DNA of 64,000 bases from Streptomyces sp. NBC_01446. Lineage in GTDB: Bacteria; Actinomycetota; Actinomycetes; Streptomycetales; Streptomycetaceae. The notes beneath the pieces were generated by a model. The model saw only the letters and a list, made by a program, of their open reading frames with translations, was not told where the DNA came from and made no database searches. The DNA lies in assembly GCF_026340095.1 (NCBI RefSeq), contig NZ_JAPEPO010000002.1, forward strand, positions 806,001 through 870,000, in the 5' to 3' direction. Both the position numbers and the translations under genes were made by a program. Below are positions 1 through 7,543 of the stretch, in pieces. Positions within the stretch are counted from its first letter, which is position 1. The number at the start of each line of letters is the position of its first letter.

Positions 1-665
1 CTCCCCGTCGGTGACCTTGTTCATCTCGACGACGAGGGCGCTCTGCGACAGGCGCTCCTTGGAGATGCCGAGGGCGTTGAGGAGTTCGTCGTCGATGATG
101 GCGTAGTACATCCCCATGCAGCCCTCGTCGAAGACACCGATGACGGCTTTCTCCGACCGGAGTTGGCGGGCCAGGGCGACGCCCAGTTCGGTCTCCGCGT
201 CGGCGGGCAGTGCGGGCAGATCCCGTACATGTGTGGTGTCGTGTGTGAGGGTTCCGGTCTCCAACCAGGTCCGCAGTCCGTCGCGGGCCCACTCGTCGGT
301 GAAGTCCTCGCTCCACAGCGCCGCGTAGGGCACGCCGCCCGCCTTGGTGAGGCTACTGGTGAGGCTCAACAGGCCTACCAGGCACGGGAATTCGCCGCTC
401 CAGTCGGCGACGACGAGTATCGGGCCCTGGTGGCTGCGCAGCCCAGCGCACACGTGGTGGCTGTACTGCCAGACCCCTTCGACGACGATCAGCGGGGCGT
501 CCGGCGGCAGTTGCTTGAAGACCTCTATGGCGGCGCGCTGACTGTCGATGAAGCCGTGCCCCTTCTTCTCGTCGACGGCGTGAGCTCGGCGCACCGCCCG
601 GCCGAGGTCCGTGAGCGCGGCGGCCAGGTCTGCCTCCAGTTTCTGTTGCGAGGGCCATCCGGCAT
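1..665 (-). CDS. L-fucose/L-arabinose isomerase-like protein, partial, start frame disturbed
   Basis: The minus-strand frame reads ...WPSQQKLEADLAAALTDLG, then PLIVVEGVWQYSHHVCAGL, then VFDEGCMGMYYAIIDDELL, and runs off the left edge. These blocks match the COG2407 L-fucose/L-arabinose isomerase-like family (cytoplasmic aldose-ketose isomerases), and the next gene upstream is an FGGY sugar kinase, so an isomerase-kinase pair is expected. The coding frame has no ATG or GTG between the kinase stop and the first recognisable residues. The ATG at 665-663, 12 nt after an AGGGG, is out of frame with the family sequence. The likeliest reading is a single-base indel just after the ATG (mutation or sequencing error); a CTG start at 687-685 is the alternative. 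The C-terminus lies outside the window. The substrate cannot be deduced. Confidence 0.7.
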
Positions 666-706
666 GTAGGAGGGAGCCCCTGCCCAGCGGAGGTACTCCC
701 GGGTGT

Positions 707-2185
707 TCAGCGGGACTGGATGTCGGACAGTGCGTGGACGACGTGGGAAGACGCCGGATAGAGCTCGCGGTACAGGGCGTACAGCTCGTCGTATCGGGAC
801 GTCACCTCCGGACGCGGGGCGACCACTTCCTGGACCGGGTTCCAGATGTCGATGCGGGCGTCGCTCACCAGTTGGGCGGCGAGGAGTGCCCCTCCGTACG
901 AGGCCCCGATGGACGTCGTGCGTACCTCTTGGGCCCGGCCGGTGACGTCCGAGACGATCTGGGTCCACAGGCGTCCCTGGGTGCCGCCGCCGACGGCGAC
1001 GACGCGGCGGATGTCACCGCCGGCCGCTTCGATGGCCTCGATGTTGTGCCGCACTCCGTACGCCGTGCCTTCGAGGGCCGCTCGGTACAGGTCTCCCCGG
1101 GTGTGGGAGAGCGTGAGGCCGGCGATGACGCCGCGCGCCCGTGGGTCGGTGATCGGAGTGCGTTCCCCGGCGAAGTAGGGAAGCATCAGCAGGCCGCCCG
1201 CGCCGGGGCCCGACTCCTCGGCCAGGTGAAGCAGTTGCCGGTAGTCGTCGCTGCCGAACAGGTCGCGGAGCCAGCTGGTGACGGCGCCGGACGTTGCCAT
1301 TCCGCCGGCGAGATTGCGGGTGTCGGGGAGGGCGCCGACGGTGCTCCACAGCGAGGGGTCACGCAGCATCCCCGGCACGGTGTGGACGAGGAACATCGTC
1401 GTGCCGTACATGAGCATGAGGTCGCCGATCCCGTGCGCGCCGACGCTCAGCGCCTCGGCCCAGGCGTCGATGGTCCCGGTGGTGACCGGAATGCCTGTCG
1501 GCAGACCTGTCACGTGTGCGGCCTCGGCGGTCACCGTGCCCGCCGCCTCGCCGGACCAGCGCAGTTCGGGAAGTTCGATGCCGGGGGCGATCCTGTCGGT
1601 CCACGGGGTGTACCAGTCGCGGGCCACGATGTCGTAGAGCGGGGTGCTCTGGCTGGCCGAGTGGTGGTCGAGGACGTAGGCGCCGGTCAGTTTGCGTACG
1701 AGCCAGGAGCTCGGCATGTAGAGCCGGCGGGCGCGGCGGAAGAGCTCCGGTTCCTGTTCGGCGATCCACGCCACCTTGGGGCCCGCGGCCTGGGTCGTGA
1801 GCCGCGAGCCGCAGCGGCGGGCGACCTCGTTGGCGCCCAGCTCCCTTTCGAGTCGCTCGATCTGGGGGACGGAGCGGGTGTCCACGCCGTACAGGATCGC
1901 GGGCCGTACAGGTGTGTCGTTCTCGTCGGTGAGCAGCACGCAGGGGCCCATGCCGCTGACTCCGACCGCGACCACGTCCGCTTCGTGTGCAGAGGTCAAC
2001 TCACGGGTCAGGGAGGCGAGTTCGTCCCACCAGATGTCCGCGCGCATCTCGACATGTCCGGGAGCCGGGCGGTCGACGGCGTGTTCACGGACGGCCGTGT
2101 GCAGCACGGTGCCGTCGAGGCCGACCAGGACGCCCTTGCTGCTGGACGTTCCGATATCCACACCGATGACTGCTGACTGAGGCAT
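707..2185 (-). CDS. FGGY-family carbohydrate kinase
   Basis: A 492-aa ATP-dependent sugar kinase of the FGGY (ribulokinase/xylulokinase/gluconokinase) superfamily, cytoplasmic. The phosphate-1 loop IGVDIGTSSSKG is at residues 6-17, LAGGMATSGAVTSWL lies mid-protein, and the adenosine-binding VAVGGGTQGRLWTQI is near residue 405. Length is normal. The start at 2185 places the DIGT loop at the usual distance from the N-terminus. An in-frame ATG at 2233 overlaps the stop of the upstream permease remnant (ATGA) and would add 16 residues, so translational coupling to the former permease gene is possible. It sits upstream of the isomerase-like gene with a gap of about 40 nt, and the pair looks like the end of a sugar-uptake operon whose transporter has been destroyed. 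The family does not fix the substrate; L-fuculose, L-ribulose or D-xylulose are all possible. Confidence 0.9.
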   Translation of the reverse strand: MPQSAVIGVDIGTSSSKGVLVGLDGTVLHTAVREHAVDRPAPGHVEMRADIWWDELASLTRELTSAHEADVVAVGVSGMGPCVLLTDENDTPVRPAILYGVDTRSVPQIERLERELGANEVARRCGSRLTTQAAGPKVAWIAEQEPELFRRARRLYMPSSWLVRKLTGAYVLDHHSASQSTPLYDIVARDWYTPWTDRIAPGIELPELRWSGEAAGTVTAEAAHVTGLPTGIPVTTGTIDAWAEALSVGAHGIGDLMLMYGTTMFLVHTVPGMLRDPSLWSTVGALPDTRNLAGGMATSGAVTSWLRDLFGSDDYRQLLHLAEESGPGAGGLLMLPYFAGERTPITDPRARGVIAGLTLSHTRGDLYRAALEGTAYGVRHNIEAIEAAGGDIRRVVAVGGGTQGRLWTQIVSDVTGRAQEVRTTSIGASYGGALLAAQLVSDARIDIWNPVQEVVAPRPEVTSRYDELYALYRELYPASSHVVHALSDIQSR

Positions 2186-2229
2186 GCGAGCACCGTACTT
2201 CTCGGTTCGTTCCGGATCGTTGCGCTGGG

Positions 2230-2582
2230 TCATTTCAGGCCGGAGGTCTTGATGGACTCGACCATCTGGCGCTGGAAGACGAGGAAGAGGGCGAGCATGG
2301 GTATCACCGCGACCACGGCGGCGGCCAGGACGTAGCTCCAGTTCGCGCCGCGCTGGGTGCTGAAGGACGCGATGCCCAACTGCATGACCGTCAGGTCCGC
2401 GCCGTTGGTGGCGACCAGTGGCCAGGCGAAGACGTTCCAGTTCGCGAGGAAGAAGAACACCGACAGCGCCGAGAGGACGGGCCGGGACAGCGGCAGGATG
2501 ATGTTCCACTACACCCGCCAGTACCCGCAGCCGTCCACGATCGCCGCCTCCTCCAGCTCCTTCGGTATGCCGAGTTGAAGTG
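2230..2582 (-). pseudogene. MalG-type sugar ABC permease remnant (C-terminal part, nonsense codon)
   Basis: The frame reads LQLGIPKELEEAAIVDGCGYW, which contains the EAA loop that contacts the ATPase, then a TAG stop, then WNIILPLSRPVLSALSVFFF and a terminal membrane segment ending QRQMVESIKTSGLK. This is the C-terminal third of a MalG-type carbohydrate permease. The stop replaces a residue that is usually Y or F, and the 5' part is missing where the TnpB-type fragment begins near 2583. The gene therefore carries both a truncation and an internal nonsense codon and cannot function. It lies directly upstream of the kinase/isomerase pair and was probably their importer subunit. An ATG at 2460 leaves a 76-aa ORF that is unlikely to matter. 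Confidence 0.85.
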
Positions 2583-3048
2583 TTCTCCTCCCTTCGCAAG
2601 CTCAGGAAGGAGATTCCCGTCTACCTTGCGGTGGCGGGCTTGACGCGCTTGGCACGCCTGACGACTGCCCTCCCGGCAGCCGGGATGAGCGCGTGGCCCG
2701 TCCGGTACAGGTGCAAGATGTTGCGGGCCGCGTTGTGGTCAGCGTTGCCCGACCATCCGCAGTTGGGGTTCTTGCATACGAACGTGGCCTGGTCCTGTCG
2801 GCTGCCGGGCGTGATGAAGCCGCAGGCAGAGCAGCGTCGGGAGGTGTGCGGGGCGGGCACCTTGTGCAGGGTGCCGCCGTACCGGCCGGCCTTGTACGTC
2901 AGCATCGTGACCGTCCTGCCCCACGCCTCCTGGCTGATGGAGCGGTTGAGTCCGGCCTTCTGGGCGACGCCTGTCCCCGGCTCGGCGATGGTGCCCCGAG
3001 CGGACCTGACCATGTTCGTGATGGCGAGTGCTTCGACCACCATGCATG
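2583..3048 (-). mobile_element. IS605/IS1341-type element remnant with TnpB C-terminal fragment
   Basis: The coding remnant ends at 2621. It reads VVEALAITNMVRSARG (RuvC E-region), AQKAGLNRSISQEAWG, the zinc ribbon RRCSACGF...CKNPNCGWSG, and ADHNAARNIL, which carries the last RuvC aspartate. This is the C-terminal third of TnpB, the RNA-guided nuclease of IS200/IS605-family elements; the N-terminal two thirds and any TnpA are missing. Between the stop and about 2583 is an imperfect hairpin (CTCCTTC / GAAGGGAG) and a GGGAGGAG end that resembles the right end of the complete element at 49 kb. Its 5' boundary abuts a MalF-type permease fragment. The sequence is clearly diverged from the complete TnpB copy, so it is a different element. 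Confidence 0.8.
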
Positions 3049-3117
3049 AACTTCCCCAGCAGGCCGACGACGACCAGGCTGAGCATGTGCGGCAGGAAGA
3101 CGCCGCGCGGTAGGCGG
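3049..3117 (-). pseudogene. MalF-type sugar permease fragment
   Basis: About 23 codons read LPRGVFLPHMLSLVVVGLLG, a block typical of MalF-type sugar ABC permeases (...FFLPxxLSxVVVGLxWKFM). The piece is bounded on one side by the TnpB fragment and on the other by a plus-strand LacI fragment. It is too short to function and is a scar of the transporter operon that once fed the kinase/isomerase genes. Confidence 0.6.
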
Positions 3118-3313
3118 CCATGGCGACGTCCCGTGGCCCGAGCTGGTCACCCCGTCGCTCACCTCGATCCAACTCCCGTCGTACGAGCTGGGGTTCGCGG
3201 CGGCGGGGCTCCTGCAGGAACGCATCGCCGGCACGGACAAGCCACTGCAGACAGTGGTCCTGCGTACGTCCCTCCAGGCCAGGGACTCGACGAGCGGACC
3301 GGTCCGGGGGTGA
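3113..3313 (+). pseudogene. LacI-family regulator, C-terminal fragment
   Basis: The plus-strand frame reads GDVPWPELVTPSLTSIQLPS, YELGFAAAGLLQERIAG and TVVLRTSLQARDSTSG before a TGA at 3311-3313. This is the last part of the periplasmic-binding-like sensor domain of LacI/GalR regulators (typical D-x-x-E-L-x-x-P-x-L-T-T motif and the final L-x-x-R-x-S-T). The DNA-binding domain and most of the sensor are absent, so it cannot regulate. It was probably the local repressor of the lost sugar operon. Adjacency to an oppositely oriented MalF fragment marks a deletion or inversion junction near 3112-3118. Confidence 0.75.
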
Positions 3314-3394
3314 CCTCGTCGACCCCGTGCCGGAACGACGGCAACGTCGCCCGGGAAGCCTGAGGCGTTCCGGACGACGTCGTGGAGCGACAGG

Positions 3395-3500
3395 TCAGGC
3401 TTCGGGCGCCGGTGAGAGATGCTCGTGGACGGCGAGCCAGCGGCCGGGTTCCTGGCGGGCGAACACGATCGTCTCGCGTTCGCGGAGCGTCTCCTCTTCA
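3395..3500 (-). pseudogene. NTF2-like/SnoaL-like protein, C-terminal fragment
   Basis: Directly after the cyclase stop, in another frame, the minus strand reads EEETLRERETIVFARQEPGR, then WLAVHEHLSPAPEA and a stop at 3397-3395. The W-x-x-V-H-E-H-x-S block is the C-terminal signature of NTF2-like proteins of the SgcJ/DUF4440 kind. Only about 34 codons remain and there is no usable start. Such proteins often sit beside cyclase-family hydrolases, so this was probably the next gene of that operon. Confidence 0.6.
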
Positions 3501-4142
3501 GCCGATGCGGGCAACGGCCCGTACGGGTGCGCCGTCGGCGGCGGGCAGTTTCAGCGGCAGCAGCGAGACCTCGACGGGCTCGCCCGCCGACTGTGCGTCG
3601 ACCAGGGGGCCGAGCCCGGTCAGGTTCTCGGCGATCACGGCGTGCGCCCCGCACAGGATCCGGTGGGCGGGGAACTCGTCGGCGGGAGTGGGATCCACGC
3701 TCAGCGCGTCGATGCCGACCGTACGCACTCCCGCGGCGACCAGGAGTTCGGCCGCCTCCCGGGTCAGGTAGGGGTGGGTGAGGTAGTCGTCGGTGCCCCA
3801 GTGTGCCGACCAGCCGGTGGCGACGAGGACGATCGCCCCCGCCCGGATCCGGCCCTCGAAGAGGTCCGGCCCGAGCGGTGAACGCGGGTGCGCGCCGCGG
3901 GCGTCGACGACGACGGCCTCTCCCACGAAGCGGTCCAGCGGGAGCTGGTCGAGGGTGGGCAGCGAGTCGTCGATGTGGAACGGCGCGTCGACGTGTGTAC
4001 CGGACTGGGACCCCATGTCCAGGTGCAGGACGTTCACGCCGTCCGCCGCGACGCTCAGGGCCGGGGTGAGGGTGACGCGCGGGTCGCCGGGGTAGACCGG
4101 CATGCCGGTCGCGAGTTCGACGGAGAGGTCCACGAGACGCAT
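3498..4142 (-). CDS. Cyclase/kynurenine formamidase-type metal hydrolase
   Basis: A 214-aa cytoplasmic protein of the cyclase family (PF04199), which includes kynurenine formamidase, isatin hydrolase and other Zn/Mn-dependent amide or lactam hydrolases. The opening MRLVDLSVELATGMPVYPGD and the metal-binding SGTHVDAPFH (H-x-G-T-H-x-D-x-P-x-H class) near residues 48-57 are both intact, as is VGIDALSVDPTPADEFPAH. It starts only 5 nt after the stop of the NCS1 transporter gene, so the two are one operon: uptake of a nucleobase, hydantoin or similar ring compound followed by hydrolysis is a reasonable inference. The actual substrate is unknown. Confidence 0.88.
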   Translation of the reverse strand: MRLVDLSVELATGMPVYPGDPRVTLTPALSVAADGVNVLHLDMGSQSGTHVDAPFHIDDSLPTLDQLPLDRFVGEAVVVDARGAHPRSPLGPDLFEGRIRAGAIVLVATGWSAHWGTDDYLTHPYLTREAAELLVAAGVRTVGIDALSVDPTPADEFPAHRILCGAHAVIAENLTGLGPLVDAQSAGEPVEVSLLPLKLPAADGAPVRAVARIG

Positions 4143-4147
4143 GGTCG

Positions 4148-5683
4148 TCACGCCTTTCCAGCGGCGACGGGCGCGGGGACGTCGTCGGTGATCGGCGGGA
4201 CGGACGTGTTCGAGGCGCGGACCAGGCGCGGCCCCTGGGGCCCGTAGACCTCGCGTGGCTCGGGGAAGAGCCACAGCAGGGCCAGGTAGAGGAGGGCGGC
4301 GACGCCGAGGCCCACCAGGAGCGAGAGGTCCACGCCGCCGGCCAGGTCGCCGAGCGGGCCGACGAACTGGCCTGGCAGGTTCACGAACGTCAGGGCGAGG
4401 ACCGCGGAGGTCATCCACGCGCCCATGCCGCGCCAGTTCCAGCCGTGAGTGAACCAGTAACGGCCGCCCTTCTGGCGCCGGTTGAACACCTGGAGCGAGT
4501 CGGGGTCGTACCAGCCGCGGCGGGTCAGCCAGCCCAGCATCATGATGACCATCCAGGGGGCGGTGCACGTGATGATCAGCGTCGCGAACGTCGAGATGGA
4601 CTGCGACAGGTTGGCCGCGAAGCGGCCGAGGAAGATGAATCCGATCGACAGCACACCGACGAACAGCGTCGCCTGCACGCGGCTGAACCGCGTGAACACG
4701 CTGGAGAAGTCGAGACCGGTGCCGTAGAGCGAGGTGGTGCCGGTGGACATGCCGCCGATCAGCGCGAGCAGACACACGGGCAGGAAGTACCAGCCGGGCG
4801 CGATCGCGAGGAGCCCTCCGACGTAGTTCGACGCGCTCGGGTCCATGTACTTGGCCGCCTTCTCCGCGATGATCGAGGCGGTGGCGAGGCCGAAGAAGAA
4901 GGGCAGGATGGTCGCGATCTGCGACGCGAACGCGGCCGTGACGACCCGGCGGCTCGAGGCCTGTGCCGGGATGTAGCGGGCCCAGTCGCCGAGGAAGGCG
5001 CCGAACGACACCGGGTTGGACAGCACGATCAGGGCGGAGCCGATGAAGGCGGGCCAGAACCCGGCGGACGAGGCGGACGAGAACGCCCCCTGGTAGCCCG
5101 GGTCGAAGTCCCCGGCGAAGGCGAAGAAACCGAGGACGAACAGCGTCGACGCCGCCACCACCGCGATCTTGTTCACGAACAGCATGAACCGGAAGCCGTA
5201 CACGCACACCGTCAGCACGAGCAGCGCGAACACCCCGTACGCCAGCGCGAACACCCCGTCGTTCTGCGGCACGCCCATCAGCCGGTGCGCGCCGCCGACC
5301 AGGGCGTCTCCGGAAGACCACACGGAGATCGAGAAGAACGCGACGGCGGTGAGCAGCGAGAGGAACGAGCCGACGATCCGGCCGTGCACACCCAGGTGGG
5401 CCGAGGACGACACGGCGTTGTTGGTGCCGTTGCGCGGGCCGAACACCGCGAGCGGCGCCAGGATCAGCGCACCGGCCACGAGGCCGAGGACGGTCGCCGC
5501 GAGGCCCTGCCAGAACGAGAGGCCGAACAGGATGGGGAAGGCGCCCAGCACGCAGGTGGCGAAGGTGTTGGCACCACCGAACGCGACCCGGAACAGGTCC
5601 AGGGGCTTGGCGGAGCGGTCCGAGTCAGGGATGCGTTCGACGCCGAACTGCTCCACCTCCGTCAGAGCCGGGGAATCACTCAT
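4148..5683 (-). CDS. NCS1-family nucleobase/hydantoin-type cation symporter
   Basis: A 511-aa integral membrane transporter of the nucleobase:cation symporter-1 family (cytosine permease CodB, allantoin, hydantoin Mhp1). About twelve hydrophobic segments are visible. Family blocks include GANTFATCVLGAFPILFGLS near the first helix, FGPRNGTNNAVSSSAHLGVHG, and SNPVSFGAFLGDWARYIP in the centre. It is the first gene of a two-gene operon with the cyclase 5 nt downstream. A broken PucR-like regulator lies just upstream on the other strand; PucR proteins commonly control purine and nucleobase uptake, which fits. I cannot tell the substrate from sequence. Confidence 0.9.
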   Translation of the reverse strand: MSDSPALTEVEQFGVERIPDSDRSAKPLDLFRVAFGGANTFATCVLGAFPILFGLSFWQGLAATVLGLVAGALILAPLAVFGPRNGTNNAVSSSAHLGVHGRIVGSFLSLLTAVAFFSISVWSSGDALVGGAHRLMGVPQNDGVFALAYGVFALLVLTVCVYGFRFMLFVNKIAVVAASTLFVLGFFAFAGDFDPGYQGAFSSASSAGFWPAFIGSALIVLSNPVSFGAFLGDWARYIPAQASSRRVVTAAFASQIATILPFFFGLATASIIAEKAAKYMDPSASNYVGGLLAIAPGWYFLPVCLLALIGGMSTGTTSLYGTGLDFSSVFTRFSRVQATLFVGVLSIGFIFLGRFAANLSQSISTFATLIITCTAPWMVIMMLGWLTRRGWYDPDSLQVFNRRQKGGRYWFTHGWNWRGMGAWMTSAVLALTFVNLPGQFVGPLGDLAGGVDLSLLVGLGVAALLYLALLWLFPEPREVYGPQGPRLVRASNTSVPPITDDVPAPVAAGKA

Positions 5684-5839
5684 TCGTCCTCCTTGGGAGC
5701 GAGCAGGTTGATCAGGTCGTCAGCGGACGCGGCGGGCGGTTTCTCACGCGACAGCGAAACATGCAGGTGGTCGGGTGAGTGTGCACGGCAAGGGAGTGCC
5801 ACGGCAATCGGTGCAGGCACGAAGAGGTAGCCTCACTTT

Positions 5840-5992
5840 GTGGCTGAGCACAAAGAGCACCGCATCGACACGCTCTCCTACCGCCTCCGCCACTTCAGCG
5901 AGCTGACGGGCCGGGATCTGTCGGCCACAGCTTCCTTCGCGGAGGTGTGGCTCGCGATCCGGGCGGCCGGACAGCTGGGGCTTCTGGACTGA
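5840..5992 (+). pseudogene. PucR-type regulator, C-terminal HTH remnant
   Basis: Fifty codons from GTG 5840 read VAEHKEHRIDTLSYRLRHFS, ELTGRDLSATASFAEVWLAI, then RAAGQLGLLD and a stop. This matches the C-terminal helix-turn-helix of PucR/CdaR regulators (H-R-x-T-L-x-Y-R-L-R-x-x-x-E-L-T-G). An in-frame TAG just upstream and the absence of the sensory part show it is a relic, unless the short HTH is expressed alone. It is divergent from the NCS1/cyclase operon, the usual place for such a regulator. Confidence 0.65.
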
Positions 5993-6210
5993 TCCACCGC
6001 CCCCTCCGGACCGCCCCCTACGCTCCCCACCGACCCGCTGCCGTGCGCTCAGTCGCCCGTCGACCGGTCCGCCTGCGCTGCTTCGTGCGCGCCCTCGCCC
6101 CGACGGACCACGCCCCGTTCGGGGGGTACTACTAGGCACAACATCCCTGAGTGATGTCTCAGGCGTCCAAGGGCTGACCTTCCCGGCCACCCGCTGGTTA
6201 TGCTGCCGCC

Positions 6211-6237
6211 GAAGCGTTCACGGAAGCGCTCAAACGA
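6211..6237 (+). promoter_or_regulatory. Candidate operator of the chimeric DeoR/LacI regulator
   Basis: A direct repeat GAAGCGTTC (6211-6219) and GAAGCGCTC (6223-6231) has a 12-nt period, roughly one helical turn, 28 nt before the regulator start. The minus-strand reading of 6226-6237 is TCGTTTGAGCGC, which matches GCGTTTGACCGT at 7441-7452, between the regulator and the transporter operon, in 10 of 12 positions. Presence on both sides of the regulator gene suggests its binding site. This is inference from pattern only. Confidence 0.45.
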
Positions 6238-6264
6238 ACAGCGGGTGTCGAGGGGGCCATCAGC

Positions 6265-7440
6265 ATGCGTGAGCCGGTCGATCTCAGGCGGCAGCGGATT
6301 CTCGCCGTGGTGCAGTCGCGCGGGGCGACGCGGGTCAGCGATCTCGCCGCGGAACTCGCGGTGTCGGTGGTGACCCTGCGCCGCGATGTCGAGGAACTCG
6401 CCAGGGAGGGCAAGCTGCGCCGGGGGCACGGCGTCGCCCGCCCGGTGCTGTCCGAGACGGGACGTGCCGCCGCCCCCGCCGCCGAGCCGATGGCCGACGG
6501 CGGCCCGGTCGCCGTCGTCGTCCCCGAGCGCCACTCGTATCTGTACGAGGCGCTGCACGGCGCCCGGAGCGCCTTCGAGGAGGCGGGCATCCGCATCGCG
6601 CTGCACATCGCGCCGGCCGTCGCGGGAGCCGAACAGCCCATCGTGGAACAGGCGTTGGCGGACGGCGCGCGCGGACTGCTCATCGCCCCGCGCTGGCGCA
6701 GCAGGGCCACGGAGGAAGCCGACTACGCCTGGCTCGCGCGCCTGCCGGTGCCCGCGGTCGTGATGGAGCGCAGGCCCCGGCGCGGCAGCGCGCTGCACGC
6801 CGTGGACACGGTCTGTACCGACCACTGGTACGGCATCCACATCGCCGTCGAGCACCTCACCGGGCTCGGCCACCGGCGCATCGTGCTCGCGGCGAGGGAC
6901 GACAGCCCTACCGCCCGTGCCCTGCGTGCGGCGTTCGTCGAGATCGCCGCGGACCATCCGGACGTGGACAAGTGGGCGGTGGCGCTCAGTTCGCCCGGAG
7001 CGGCTCCCGACCCGGCGGCGGAGACGACGGAGAAGCCCATCGACCTCCCGTCGCTACTGGCCGAGTTGGGTGCCACGGCAGCCGTACTGCACGGTGATGT
7101 GGACGCGCTCATGCTGGTGCAGTCGCTGCGCGACGGTGGGGTGCGGGTCCCGGAGGACTGTTCCGTGATCGCGTACGACGACGTGGTCGCGGGTCTCGGC
7201 AGCACCCCGCTCTCGGCCGTCTCGCCACCGAAGGCCGAGGTGGGCCGGGCGGCGGCGGAGTTGCTCCTGCGCCGACTCGGCGGGCAGTCACCTGCGACGG
7301 CCTCCGGGGCGGGGCCTGCGCGGCGCCTGGAACTGATGCCCACGTTGCAGGTGCGCGGTTCGACCCAGGCACCGCACGCCACGGAATCGCGGGTACCCGA
7401 CGCCTCAGGGACCTCGGGCACAACTGCCACTCCACAATGA
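6265..7440 (+). CDS. Transcriptional regulator: DeoR-type HTH fused to LacI-type sugar-sensor domain
   Basis: A 391-aa DNA-binding regulator. Residues 1-55 are a DeoR winged HTH (RRQRILAVVQSRGATRVSDL, then VSVVTLRRDVEELAREGKL). Residues 75-365 are a periplasmic-binding-like sensor as in LacI/GalR proteins (VDTVCTDHWYGIHIAVEHLT, LGHRRIVLAARDD, CSVIAYDDV). Canonical DeoR proteins instead carry a sugar-phosphate-isomerase-like sensor, so this architecture points to a free sugar or oligosaccharide as ligand. The gene immediately precedes the sugar ABC transporter operon on the same strand and presumably represses it; candidate sites flank it. The last 30 residues are low-complexity and probably disordered. 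Confidence 0.88.
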   Translation: MREPVDLRRQRILAVVQSRGATRVSDLAAELAVSVVTLRRDVEELAREGKLRRGHGVARPVLSETGRAAAPAAEPMADGGPVAVVVPERHSYLYEALHGARSAFEEAGIRIALHIAPAVAGAEQPIVEQALADGARGLLIAPRWRSRATEEADYAWLARLPVPAVVMERRPRRGSALHAVDTVCTDHWYGIHIAVEHLTGLGHRRIVLAARDDSPTARALRAAFVEIAADHPDVDKWAVALSSPGAAPDPAAETTEKPIDLPSLLAELGATAAVLHGDVDALMLVQSLRDGGVRVPEDCSVIAYDDVVAGLGSTPLSAVSPPKAEVGRAAAELLLRRLGGQSPATASGAGPARRLELMPTLQVRGSTQAPHATESRVPDASGTSGTTATPQ

Positions 7441-7500
7441 GCGTTTGACCGTTTAATTTTCTTCTGATCGATCTATTGACCAGGTCCGGTCAGCCGATCA
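7441..7500 (+). promoter_or_regulatory. Probable operator/promoter region of the sugar ABC operon
   Basis: This AT-richer 103-nt gap before the binding-protein gene holds GCGTTTGACCGT (7441-7452), shared with the regulator's own upstream region. It also has two nearly concentric dyads: TGATCG/CGATCA (7465-7470 and 7495-7500) and TGACC/GGTCA (7477-7481 and 7488-7492). These are candidate operator half-sites for the upstream DeoR/LacI chimera. No confident -35/-10 pair is assigned. Confidence 0.45.
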
Positions 7501-7543
7501 GGATTCCCGTGACTCGAACACGCAGGAGCCGCGGGAGGCGCCC

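Noticed and set aside
611..2176. 521-aa plus-strand ORF
   Set aside because: It is antisense to the FGGY kinase, with no recognisable motifs; it is open only because of GC-rich codon bias.
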